A stretch of DNA of 64,000 bases from contig JAUBSN010000031.1 in the NCBI GenBank assembly GCA_036704825.1, positions 1-64,000 of the forward strand, written 5' to 3'. Shown here one piece after another: positions 51,767 through 61,000 of this stretch; positions within the stretch are counted from its first letter, which is position 1, and the number at the start of each line of letters is the position of its first letter. The position numbers were made by a program, and so were the translations under genes. The stretch is from Microcoleus sp036704825. Lineage in GTDB: Bacteria; Cyanobacteriota; Cyanobacteriia; Cyanobacteriales; Microcoleaceae. The notes under the pieces were generated by a model. That model saw nothing but the letters and a program-made list of their open reading frames with translations. It ran no database searches and was not told where the DNA came from.

Positions 51767-53203
51767 CTAACGAGGAAAAATAGCCAACTCGGTATCGGGG
51801 TCGAACAAGTGAATTTTGTCATGGGCGATGGCCAACCAAAGCTCCTCGCCCACAAGAATCGATCGCTCAGGAGGAACCCGCACTTGCATCCGCACGGACG
51901 GAGCATCCGTCAAACAAACCCCCAAATAAGTTTCGTGTCCCAAAGCCTCTACAATTTCCACTTGTACCGAAAGATTTTTCGTAGCCGGAGGGTTAATGCT
52001 CAGATGTTCCGGCCGAATCCCCAAAATTAGCCCTCGCCCGTCATATTGTTGTAGACTTTTTGCCCAAATATCGGGTAAAGTAAAGCGAAATTGCGGGTGA
52101 GAAATCAACAGCGGAGCGCTAAATTGCACCGACAAAAAATTCATCGGCGGAGAACCGATAAACTCAGCAACAAACAAATTAGCCGGCTTGTTGTAAAGCT
52201 CTAGAGGTTGAGCTACTTGCTGAAGCTGACCTCTATTCATAATAGCAATCCGATCGCCCATAGTCATCGCCTCAGTTTGGTCGTGAGTCACATAAATAGT
52301 TGTAGTTCCCAACTGTCGCTGCAACTGCACAATTTGCGATCTCGTTTGGGCCCTCAATTTCGCATCAAGATTCGATAGCGGTTCGTCCATCAAAAAAACT
52401 TCAGGATTTCTAGCCATCGCCCTACCCAAAGCTACCCGCTGCTTTTGCCCTCCCGAAAGTTGTTTCGGCAAGCGATTTAAAAGAGATTCTATTTGCAATA
52501 ATTCAGCTACCTCCCGCACTCGTTTTCCTACTGCCTTTTCGCGTTCCGACAAATAGCGCAAACCCGGAGGCAGCTTGCGAGTCGCTCCTCCTAAAAAATC
52601 CTCAAACAAAGGATAATTTAGAGGATTTTTAAAAGAATTAGAAGCTAAATCCTTAATAACTTCTTCTATCTTATTCCTAATTTTTTCTATAGTCTGGATG
52701 CTTCCTTCTTCCCCTTGTATCTTCCCCCTTATCCCTTCTACTTTCTTCCCTCTTCCTTCTTCCTTCTTCCCTCTTCGTTCTTCCTTCTTCCTTCTTCCTT
52801 CTTCCTTCTCCCTTTCCGAGCGGCGCAATCCAAAGGCGAGATTATCGTAAACTGTTAAGTGAGGATAGAGAGCATAATTTTGAAATACCATAGCGATATC
52901 TCGGTCTTTAGGAGGCAAATCGTTAAGGAGCCGATCGCCCACCCAAATATTGCCGGCCGTCAAAACTTCCAAACCGGCGATCGAACGCAGCAAAGTGCTT
53001 TTTCCGCAGCCAGAAGGCCCCACCAGCACCATGAATTCCCCGTCTTCGACCGTCAGGTTAATGCGCCGCAAAACGCTGTTAGACGAAGGGCGATCGGCTA
53101 TAGGCGAGACATTTTCTGCGACGGTGTTTGCTTCTTTTTCCCGTTCTCCTTGGCGGAGCGGAAAACTTTTGTAGATATTTTCTAATACAACTTTCGCCAT
53201 CAA
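51767..53203 (-). CDS. Sugar-type ABC transporter ATPase (MalK/UgpC-like) with a repeat-derived insert
   Basis: 478 aa against about 370 usual. Walker A GPSGCGKSTLLRSIAGLE (residues about 62-79), Q-loop VFQNYALYPHLTVYDN, signature LSGGQKQRVALGRAM, Walker B VFLMDEPLSNLDAKLR, switch YVTHDQTEAMTMGDR and a C-terminal TOBE regulatory domain (LGIRPEHLSI, VEIVEALGHETYLG). Between FGLRR (128) and YLSEREKAVGKRVREVAELL (from 218) an extra ~90 residues of Lys, Glu, Arg and Gly appear, encoded by GAAGGAAGAAGGAAG-like DNA. A second small insert (about residues 18-43) lies before the first strand. The frame is intact and all motifs are kept, so it probably works. Confidence 0.88.
   Translation of the reverse strand: MMAKVVLENIYKSFPLRQGEREKEANTVAENVSPIADRPSSNSVLRRINLTVEDGEFMVLVGPSGCGKSTLLRSIAGLEVLTAGNIWVGDRLLNDLPPKDRDIAMVFQNYALYPHLTVYDNLAFGLRRSEREKEEGRRKKEERRGKKEEGRGKKVEGIRGKIQGEEGSIQTIEKIRNKIEEVIKDLASNSFKNPLNYPLFEDFLGGATRKLPPGLRYLSEREKAVGKRVREVAELLQIESLLNRLPKQLSGGQKQRVALGRAMARNPEVFLMDEPLSNLDAKLRAQTRSQIVQLQRQLGTTTIYVTHDQTEAMTMGDRIAIMNRGQLQQVAQPLELYNKPANLFVAEFIGSPPMNFLSVQFSAPLLISHPQFRFTLPDIWAKSLQQYDGRGLILGIRPEHLSINPPATKNLSVQVEIVEALGHETYLGVCLTDAPSVRMQVRVPPERSILVGEELWLAIAHDKIHLFDPDTELAIFPR
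52690..52820. repeat. Purine repeat (GGAAGAAGGAAG) inside the ABC ATPase gene
   Basis: The plus strand reads CTTCCTTCTTCCTTCTTCC and close variants. The same word is found in spacers at 3894, 5298-5410, 57768-57815 and 57885-57900. Here it is in coding sequence and encodes the EGRRKKEERRGKKEEGRGKK-type stretch. Confidence 0.8.
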
Positions 53204-53320
53204 ACAATTTTAGATTTGAGATTTGAGATTTGCGATGTTGAAGTCTGATATTCGGGGGGAAGAATTCTTGCAATAAGAATAATTCCCCATGACCAATGAC
53301 CAATGACCAATGACTAATGA

Positions 53321-55873
53321 CTATAGACTGCTGATAACTTTGATGATTTTTTCACCCGGATTGAGGTCAAAAACTCGATCGCCCGCAGCATCTTTCCCCC
53401 AAAAAGCTATAGCATCCACAGCCGATCGCAGCAGGCGGCCAGAATTAGTAAAAAGTTTGACATCCGTACCCGGAACAGCCTGCAGCAAGCCAACCAAAGC
53501 ATCTTTAGGCTCTGAGAAGCGAAAAGCTTGAGTGCCAATTTCGCCGCGGTTAGTAAGTCTGACAGAACCTGCAGGCATTCGTTTTGCCCAACCCAACTCC
53601 GAAATTAGCACCAGACTGTCTTCCGGGTCGAGAGTGATGCAGCCCACCAACTCTTCCTGCTTCCGCAACCTGGTTACTTGAGAACCCTGGGCCGCGCGAC
53701 CCATTGGCTGCAGTTGTTCGTCATCAATCTCAAACCGGAGGACTCGGCCTCCTGAAGTTGCGATCGCCACTTGCTCGCCGACTTTAGCCAGACTCGCACA
53801 GCGCAGCCGATCGTCATCCTTGAGTTTAACAACAGTAACGCCGCGATTCGTCAAATCAGCAAATTCCTGCATCGGCAAGCGCTTAATTTTCCCTTGCTGA
53901 GTCAGAGTTACTAAATCTGCAGCTTCCAAATTTTCCGGCAAAATAAAGTGTGCAACTGTGATTTCCGACATAGCGCGACCGGCACTTTCTTTAGTAGCAC
54001 TCGGCGACAACAAACTGACGATCGGCGTTCCCCGGTCTTTGGCGCTACTGCTAGGAATATCGGCCACTTTCAGCGGGTAAGCTTTGCCGTTAGGAGTTAA
54101 GACCACCAAAGTGCGATCGGTTTTCGTCAGATTTGCCGTCACAATAAAATCTTCATTTTTTTCTAAAGCTGAAACAGATTTTTCGCGACTTTTCGAGCGC
54201 GGTCTTTCCCCAGCCGGCAAGCGCCGCACGTACTGCTTGTGCGAAAATTCAACAATAGTTTCCTCTGCCTCTAGAACGGGCAATAAGTTAGGCTGAATCG
54301 TTGCCGGCGACAACTGCTTCACCGCAGAATTTTTCTTGCCAGCAAATTGTGGTTCGGCGTTGGCTGCGCGTGCAGTTCCATTGGCGAATTTAGTGCGGCG
54401 GGGGTCAGCGTACTTGCGTTTGAGCGATCGAAATTCCTTCTTTAAAGCCTTCAAAAGTTCGCGCCTGTCGCTCAACAACCGCTGCAATTCTTGAATATTA
54501 GCCGTCAACTCATCAAACTCAGACTGCAAATTTTGCCTTTCCAAACCAGTCAGCCTACGCATAGGCATCGCCAAAATCGCATCAGCTTGACTTTCGCTCA
54601 AATTGAGCCGAACTTGCAAAGTCTGCTTAGCAGTAGAGCCGTCAGGAGAATTTCTGAGAATGTCGATGGCGGTATCGAGATTTGTCAAAGCCAACATTAA
54701 GCCTTGGACAATGTGACATCGGCGTTCTGCAGCCTGCAACTCGTAATTGTAGCGGCGGGTAAGAGTCGCTTCCCGGAAATCCAGAAATTCCTGCAACAAT
54801 TGTCTCAGCGTCAACTGTCGCGGTTGACCGTTGACAAGTGCCAGCAAAATCGCCCCAAAATTTGTTTGCAGGTCAGTTTGTTGGTAAAGGCGAGCCAGAA
54901 CCGCTTCTGGGGAAAATTCCCGCTTGAGCTCAACCACAACTCGAATCCCTTCGCGATCGCTCTCGTCACGCAAATCCGAAATACCGTCGAGGCGACCGGC
55001 ATTGACCAACTCCGCCACCTTTTCAATCCAAGCCGCCTTATTTACCTGAAACGGAAACTCCGTCACCACGATCGCCGTTTTAGTACGCACCTTGCGATTA
55101 CCAGGGATTTCTTCCACCCCGGCCACACCCCTGACCGCAATGCTGCCTCGACCCTTAGTGTAGGCGTCAACAATGCCCTCTGTAGCGACGATTTCCCCTC
55201 CGGTTGGAAAATCAGGACCCGGAATCAGTTCTATCAACTTCTCGTCCGATAGTTCCGGGTTTTCAATCAAAGCAATTAAACCGTCTACCACCTCCCCCAA
55301 ATTGTGCGGCGGGATATTAGTTGCCATCCCCACAGCAATGCCAGCACAGCCGTTGAGCAACAAAAACGGCAACTGAGCAGGCAGCGCCGTCGGTTCCTGC
55401 TGCGAACTGTCAAAGTTACCAGTAAAATCAACAGTTGCCTCGCCGACTTGGGTTAGCATAGCTTCGTGGGCGATCGGTGCCAGCCGAGTTTCCGTATAGC
55501 GCATAGCAGCCGCCGGATCGTTGTCCACCGAACCGAAATTGCCGTGACCCGCCAGTAAAGGATAGCGGCTTGAAAACTCCTGAACCATGCGTACCAGAGC
55601 GTCGTAAACCGATTGGTCGCCGTGGGGGTGATATTTTCCCAAAACATCTCCAACTACCCGGGCGCACTTGCGGTAAGGTCGGTCTGGCGTCAGACCGAGT
55701 TCGTGCATCGCATATAAAATTCGACGGTGAACTGGTTTTAAACCGTCGCGGACATCAGGCAAAGCTCGCCCGACGATCACACTCATGGCATATTCGAGGT
55801 ACGATTGCTGCATCTCGGCGTGCAGAGGCGTAGAAATTACTTGCCCGGAAAGTAGGTTGAGTTGTTTAGCCAT
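53321..55873 (-). CDS. Type IIA topoisomerase subunit A (GyrA/ParC type, cyanobacterial second paralogue)
   Basis: 850 aa, the DNA breakage-reunion subunit. N-terminal catalytic core: SYLEYAMSVIVGRALPDVRDGLKPVHRRILYAMHELG, KCARVVGDVLGKYHPHGDQSVYDALVRM (quinolone-site region), and the catalytic Tyr in AMRYTETRL. The coiled coil and leucine-rich SYSTEM follow, with MRRLTGLERQNLQSE, and a C-terminal beta-pinwheel (blades such as GKIKRLPMQEFADLTNRGVTVVKL and GGRVLRFEIDDEQLQPMGRAAQGSQV). The usual GyrA-box (QRGGKG-like) is not found between residue 520 and the first blade; instead KYADPRRTKF...KQYVRRLPAGERPRSKSREKS is seen, suggesting a decatenase-like (ParC) role. Its GyrB/ParE partner is elsewhere. 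ATG at 55873 gives the family start. Confidence 0.9.
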   Translation of the reverse strand: MAKQLNLLSGQVISTPLHAEMQQSYLEYAMSVIVGRALPDVRDGLKPVHRRILYAMHELGLTPDRPYRKCARVVGDVLGKYHPHGDQSVYDALVRMVQEFSSRYPLLAGHGNFGSVDNDPAAAMRYTETRLAPIAHEAMLTQVGEATVDFTGNFDSSQQEPTALPAQLPFLLLNGCAGIAVGMATNIPPHNLGEVVDGLIALIENPELSDEKLIELIPGPDFPTGGEIVATEGIVDAYTKGRGSIAVRGVAGVEEIPGNRKVRTKTAIVVTEFPFQVNKAAWIEKVAELVNAGRLDGISDLRDESDREGIRVVVELKREFSPEAVLARLYQQTDLQTNFGAILLALVNGQPRQLTLRQLLQEFLDFREATLTRRYNYELQAAERRCHIVQGLMLALTNLDTAIDILRNSPDGSTAKQTLQVRLNLSESQADAILAMPMRRLTGLERQNLQSEFDELTANIQELQRLLSDRRELLKALKKEFRSLKRKYADPRRTKFANGTARAANAEPQFAGKKNSAVKQLSPATIQPNLLPVLEAEETIVEFSHKQYVRRLPAGERPRSKSREKSVSALEKNEDFIVTANLTKTDRTLVVLTPNGKAYPLKVADIPSSSAKDRGTPIVSLLSPSATKESAGRAMSEITVAHFILPENLEAADLVTLTQQGKIKRLPMQEFADLTNRGVTVVKLKDDDRLRCASLAKVGEQVAIATSGGRVLRFEIDDEQLQPMGRAAQGSQVTRLRKQEELVGCITLDPEDSLVLISELGWAKRMPAGSVRLTNRGEIGTQAFRFSEPKDALVGLLQAVPGTDVKLFTNSGRLLRSAVDAIAFWGKDAAGDRVFDLNPGEKIIKVISSL

Positions 55874-57356
55874 GAGTCCTTGTGTCCGTTAATTCCTGAG
55901 TGAAAACAGCCTCTGTCAATAATGCCGAGGTTCCCTGTCTCGATTGAAAAGCCTTTGCTGCAGGCGAACCGAAAGTTCGACCCAACCGCCCAGTTGAAGA
56001 ATAAAAATAAACTTAACTTGTGAAAGCAGAATCAGAGTCCCGAAGACGGGCAACACTTGCCTCTTACTCTCCACTCTTACCCTAACCTCTATGTTGCCTT
56101 CATTTGCGCCTACCTGTCTATTGACCTTCTGCCGTGAGAAGGTTGATTCACAGGAGAACGCGGAATGCCAGAAACTCAGAACGCAGTGAGGCTGTAGCTC
56201 TTCCGAGGAAAGCGTCGCGAGGGACTTGAGTCCCCGTCAATCCATGATAGAATTTAATTGCAATTAGAAATAACCATCTACACCAAGAAATATTTTATTC
56301 AGGAGAAACCCCGGATCGATCTCGTCTCGGTACAGCCGTAGCCTGGATCGAGCAGCAATGGTAGAAGATCGAGCTTACCGTATTTTGCCAAGCGTGATGG
56401 ACTCCGAAACTATTAAAAAAGAAAAGCAAGCGGAATTGGAATACCTCTGATACTGGTACTTGTTCCGATCCTGTATAGGCGACTGGACTATGAGTGAAGT
56501 CGAAGTTTTGGGCTTATTCAACCATAGATCGTGGCCGTGACTCGCTGAGAGTGTCAAAAATTCCGATATTGATGAATTCATCAGTCAAAAGCTCTCCTGG
56601 CCATATCTGCCAGTCTGACATCTTCTTGATGAACGGAAGCCTCAATATTTTCAGCCGTTTTGAGGGGTTAAAACTGAGAATTAGCAATCTCCAACAATCC
56701 CCGCTAGATTCGCTACTCCGAATGCTGTGGCGACGGGAGTATGTGGATAAACATTCCTTGATTCTAATGAGGAAGAAGGATAATAATTATCACACATTTC
56801 CGACTCTAATACCAGTTCAAAAAATCATGCAACTGTAAGTCAGCGATCCAAACTGATATCCAGTCAATCAGTTCCCATCTAAAATCTAAAATTTAAAATC
56901 TAAAATCTAAAATGGTAGAAGCCGGAGGCTTGACCGAAAGAGAGGATATTATACGTCCTGGACGCACGGGTAGTCAGAAACCGGGTTTTCTCATAGCAAT
57001 AGTTCGTTATACCCCCCCGAAACGATCGAAAACCCGGTTTCGAGGCGTCGTCCATGCGTCCGGGATTGCACTAGAAACCTGCTACCTGAGAATCTCGAGA
57101 CTCTCACCAGTGTCAGGTCTAGTTATAAAAAACAACTAAACTGTCTGTGTGTAGTAGTCTAAATGATGGTACTAGATACTTCTAGGCATCTGTAAACCCT
57201 CTCACAGCTAGTGGCTCAAGGATATACATACGGGTTTTGCAGGGTTCCCGGCTGATGGCGCTAAAAACTCTGCATTTGTGACGGGGAATGTAGTCCCCGT
57301 CTCTTGTTCCTCTTTGGACTAAAGTCACAAAGTTTCTATACTTCCCATATTTATTT
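55874..57356. other. Long intergenic region with repeats, no supported gene
   Basis: About 1,480 bases. Seen: AAACCGGGTTTTC near 56979 pairing with GAAAACCCGGTTT near 57028 (a 13-bp inverted repeat with a 36-base loop), AAAATCTAAAATTT heptamer-like repeats at 56880-56911, and a GACTTGAGTCC word at 56223 like that of 966-974. A plus-strand open frame at 56494-56838 (114 codons) has no recognisable content. It may include decayed genes. Confidence 0.5.
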
Positions 57357-57752
57357 ATGAAAACCGTTCTGATTGTAGAGGACGATTTGGTTAATGCTCG
57401 GGTTTTTTCCAAAATTCTGACTAAGCGGGGGGGCTTAGCCGTGAAGCACACGGAAAATGTTGAAGAGGTGATGCAGATTGCAGCCAACGGCGAAGCTGAT
57501 TTGATTTTAATGGATGTGTCTCTTTCGCGCAGCGTGTACCAGGGCAAATCAGTTGACGGAATTAAGATTACTCAACTGCTCAAAGCTGACCCGCAAACGG
57601 CCTCGCTGCCGATTATTTTGGTGACTGCTCACGCGATGGCTGGTGATAAAGAAACATTTCTGGATCAAAGCGGTGCCGACGGTTACATATCTAAACCTGT
57701 GGTAGATCATCAAGAGTTTGTCAATCAAATCAAGGCTTTGCTGCCTGATTGA
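57357..57752 (+). CDS. Single-domain response regulator (CheY-like receiver)
   Basis: 131 aa. One receiver domain: VLIVEDDLVNARVFSKILTKRG with the acidic pair, the phospho-acceptor Asp53 in LILMDVSLS, Thr in VTAHAM and Lys in SKPVVD. An extra loop after the Asp (SRSVYQGKSVDGIKI) is slightly longer than usual. No output domain, so it must act by protein contact, perhaps in a phosphorelay. No kinase gene is adjacent. It is followed by a purine repeat-rich spacer and the convergent rpoC2. Confidence 0.9.
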   Translation: MKTVLIVEDDLVNARVFSKILTKRGGLAVKHTENVEEVMQIAANGEADLILMDVSLSRSVYQGKSVDGIKITQLLKADPQTASLPIILVTAHAMAGDKETFLDQSGADGYISKPVVDHQEFVNQIKALLPD

Positions 57753-58069
57753 GTGAACCGTACATGCAGAAGGAAAAAAGGAATAATAAGGAAGAAGGAA
57801 AAAGGAAGAAGGAAGAATTGTTTGTTGGTTCAAACAAACAATTAAAACTCTAGAATTACAAAGTTTTCTTGAACTCTGAGTCTTCCTTCTTCCTTCTTCC
57901 TTTGGATGTCCTATCCCACAATGCTATGAGTTCGGACTTGTAATTTGTGAGGAAAAATTGGATCTTTTTCAACTCATGAACTCGGAGCGGGCGGCGCCCG
58001 TGGAAGCAACTTATCCTCGTGCCTCGCGCAACGCTGTTCGCTCATTCATGCAATCTCAAAACACTCCTA
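57753..58069. other. Intergenic region between the response regulator and rpoC2
   Basis: About 320 bases. AGGAAGAAGGAAAAAGGAAG at 57788-57810 and the mirrored CTTCCTTCTTCCTTTGG at 57886-57902 form an imperfect inverted repeat around a TTGTTTGTTGGTTCAAACAAACAA hairpin (57819-57842). This may end both converging transcripts. No gene. Confidence 0.55.
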
Positions 58070-61000
58070 TTAGTCTTCGTCCTCATCGAAGTCAAAACCG
58101 ATATCATCATCATCGTCCACATCCGGTCCCAAGGCATCATCCTCAGTCTCGGCGACAAAATCGTCCTCATCAACCTCAACTTCCTCAAAATCCTCATCAG
58201 GCTCAAGCTCAGACCCGCGCCCGATCTCAAAACCGCTCTCGATATAAGCGCGGCGCGCAGTGCGATCGTCAAGTACCACATCCTCCTGTAAATCGTGGAT
58301 GTCGTCATCAAACACAGCACCGTCAAAACCGGCATCCTGGACTCCAGCATCCTCGTAGGCATTGAACCCAGTACCTGCTGGAATCAGGCGGCCGATAATC
58401 ACGTTTTCCTTGAGCCCGCGCAGCCAGTCAGACTTACCTTCGATCGCAGCCTCAGTCAACACCCGCGTAGTTTCCTGGAACGAAGCAGCGGAAATAAAGC
58501 TATCAGTATTGAGCGAAGCCTTAGTAATCCCCAGCAACACCGGAGTATAATCCGCCGGCGCTCCACCAGTAATTGACATCGCCTCATTCACCTGCTCAAC
58601 CTGCCGCAATTCTACCAACTCGCCCGGGAGCATAGTAGTATCGCCGCCATCTTCCATCCTGACTTTGTTGGTCATCTGGCGGACGATGACTTCGATGTGC
58701 TTGTCGGAAATATCCACGCCCTGAGACTGATAAACCGACTGCACCTCATTCACCAAAAACGTCTGCACCTGTTGGAAACTCTCCAAGGCAGCCTCAAAAG
58801 TAGACTGCCGCTCCTTGAGTACCTGGAAGAACACCTCCAGAATTTCGTGAGGATTGGCAGGCCCGTCGGTCAAAGCTTCGGCGACGCCCACGCGCTGTCC
58901 GTCGGAAACGATCGGGTTTTGGCCGGGCAACAAAGGATACTCTTCAATCCGGCCGTCATCCTCAATCACCGCAAGTTCGACAGCATCGTCATCGGCAACC
59001 ACGCGAGCCGTGCCCGGGCGCTTGGCTAAAATACAAGCTTCTTTGGGCTTGCGCGCCTCCAGCAGTTCCTCAATCCGCGGCAAACCCTGAATGATATCCC
59101 CAGTCTTTGCCCGCTCAAACACCAGAATCACCAAATTGTCACCCCGCTGCACCAAGTCGCCGTCGTCTACGTGCAGCACCGCACCGGCGGAAACTCGGTA
59201 AGGACGAGCTACCCTGAGCAAGAGTTTCGCCGGTTCTGTTTCCGACGCGGGTATAACCTTCACAACTTGGCCGGACTCTTCGAGAACAACCCCCGGAGCT
59301 ATTTGGGTACCGGCCACCAGCAGTTGACCCGGACTCACATCCGGCGTCCCCGCGACAGAAATCGAAATAGAATCGGCATCTCGCATCACCAAGAGTCGGC
59401 GCACTGGTTCGCCCTGCCCCTCGCGGATGCCCCGAACGATACCCGCTTCTTTGCACAGAATCTCGGTGCGGGCGACTACTGCCCCGGGCGCGATCGACTG
59501 CCCGTCCTCCACCAACAGCCGGGTGTGAGTGCTGCCCTGAGTCGGATCGGCAGACACGTCCCGCCGAATCACCAGCGATTCCAAAATCACTAACTGCAAG
59601 CGGAAAGTCTTGGAAGCTGGGGGGCCCCCATCGGCCGCTGTCACAGCCAACTCTTGCGACGCACCAACCTCTTGGGGCGCACCCCAAGCCGGGCCCGAAC
59701 CGTCCGCCCCAAAAGCCACAGCATCGTCCTCATCCGGCAGCAGCTCGATATCCGCCGCCAGTTGCGGAGCTCCCGAACCAATTTCCAAAATAAGCTGAGT
59801 CCGCAGCAGTTCCAATCCCTCGACTGATTTGACGCGCTCCCCATCCTTATAAGGGAGTCGCTGCACCGCTTTCAAAGAGATCGACTCGTTGAGCGCCGTC
59901 TGAGAAGGCACCGGCGGCTTGTCCGGCACTGGAAATTCCACCACGGGCCGCAGCAGCAAAGCCGGGCCTTCGGGAGTTTCGATATACTCGGCATAGCCCA
60001 ACTCTTCGGCAATCAAGCCCGGGGAAATCTCTTGACCCGGATTGACGATTTGACCTTCCCCGAAAGTGAGCGGCGGGCGGTCAACTACGTGGAGCGTGCC
60101 CGGTTTGATGACAATTTCGCGCAGGATGTCATTTTTCTGAGTGATTTCGACTGCCCCGCTGGTTTGGCAGAAAATATCCTTAACCACCTCAGTACCGGCC
60201 TCAACGTACTGACCGTCTTCGACCAGCAGCAGAGAAATATCTTTGTTGACCTCGTGGCACTCTTCCGGTATCCACAGCAGAGTCCCCCCCTTGACAACTT
60301 CGTAGCCAAGTTTAGCTTTGCCGCGCTTGTGGACTTCCACCCCGCCGTACTTGACAATGCCCCCTGTAGCTGTGCGGTAGCTGTCGTCGAGCAGTTCGGC
60401 GACGACTTCTCCGTTGATGACTTTGCTCCCGGGAGCCGTCTTCAGGGAAAACCGCTGCTTGGAAGATGTTTCGATCGTGTAGTGGTCGCGGCCGCCTGCG
60501 CTTTCAGCCCGCACGACTGCTTGGTCGAGCAGGACTTGGGCGGTGATAATTTCGATTTCTCTGGGGTCAGCGATGCGGACTACGCCGCCGTGTTCGGAGA
60601 TGAGTTTAGTTTCGGCTATCACGCTTTCGGCCGGAATGCGATCGCCATTTTTCACTGCCGGTTCGGCGCCTGGGGGCAAGTTGTAGACTTCTCCCGAGAG
60701 AATCCAAATCAGCCCGCCTTTGCTGGCTGTGCGGGTGGTGTTCCCTTGGCGGTCGGTTTTTTCTTCCGGCACCAAGTCAGCAAATTTGGCTTCTCCGGCT
60801 AAGTCGGAGGCCACGTCTGTAGTGACTTTTTCCGTTGTTTTGCGGGCGGCGCGACCGACGATCGGCACTTCTGCCAAAACTTGACCGGATCTGGCGCGCT
60901 GTCCGTCTTTGACCATCAGAGTAGAACCCTGGACGATCGCCAATTCGATTTTGAGTTTTTGATTTTTGGCGCCGGATTTGCCTTCTTCAAATCCGTCGCC

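Noticed and set aside
56494..56838. Plus-strand open frame of 114 codons in the gap before the response regulator
   Set aside because: No domain pattern and no ribosome-binding site; could be a decayed gene but cannot be supported.
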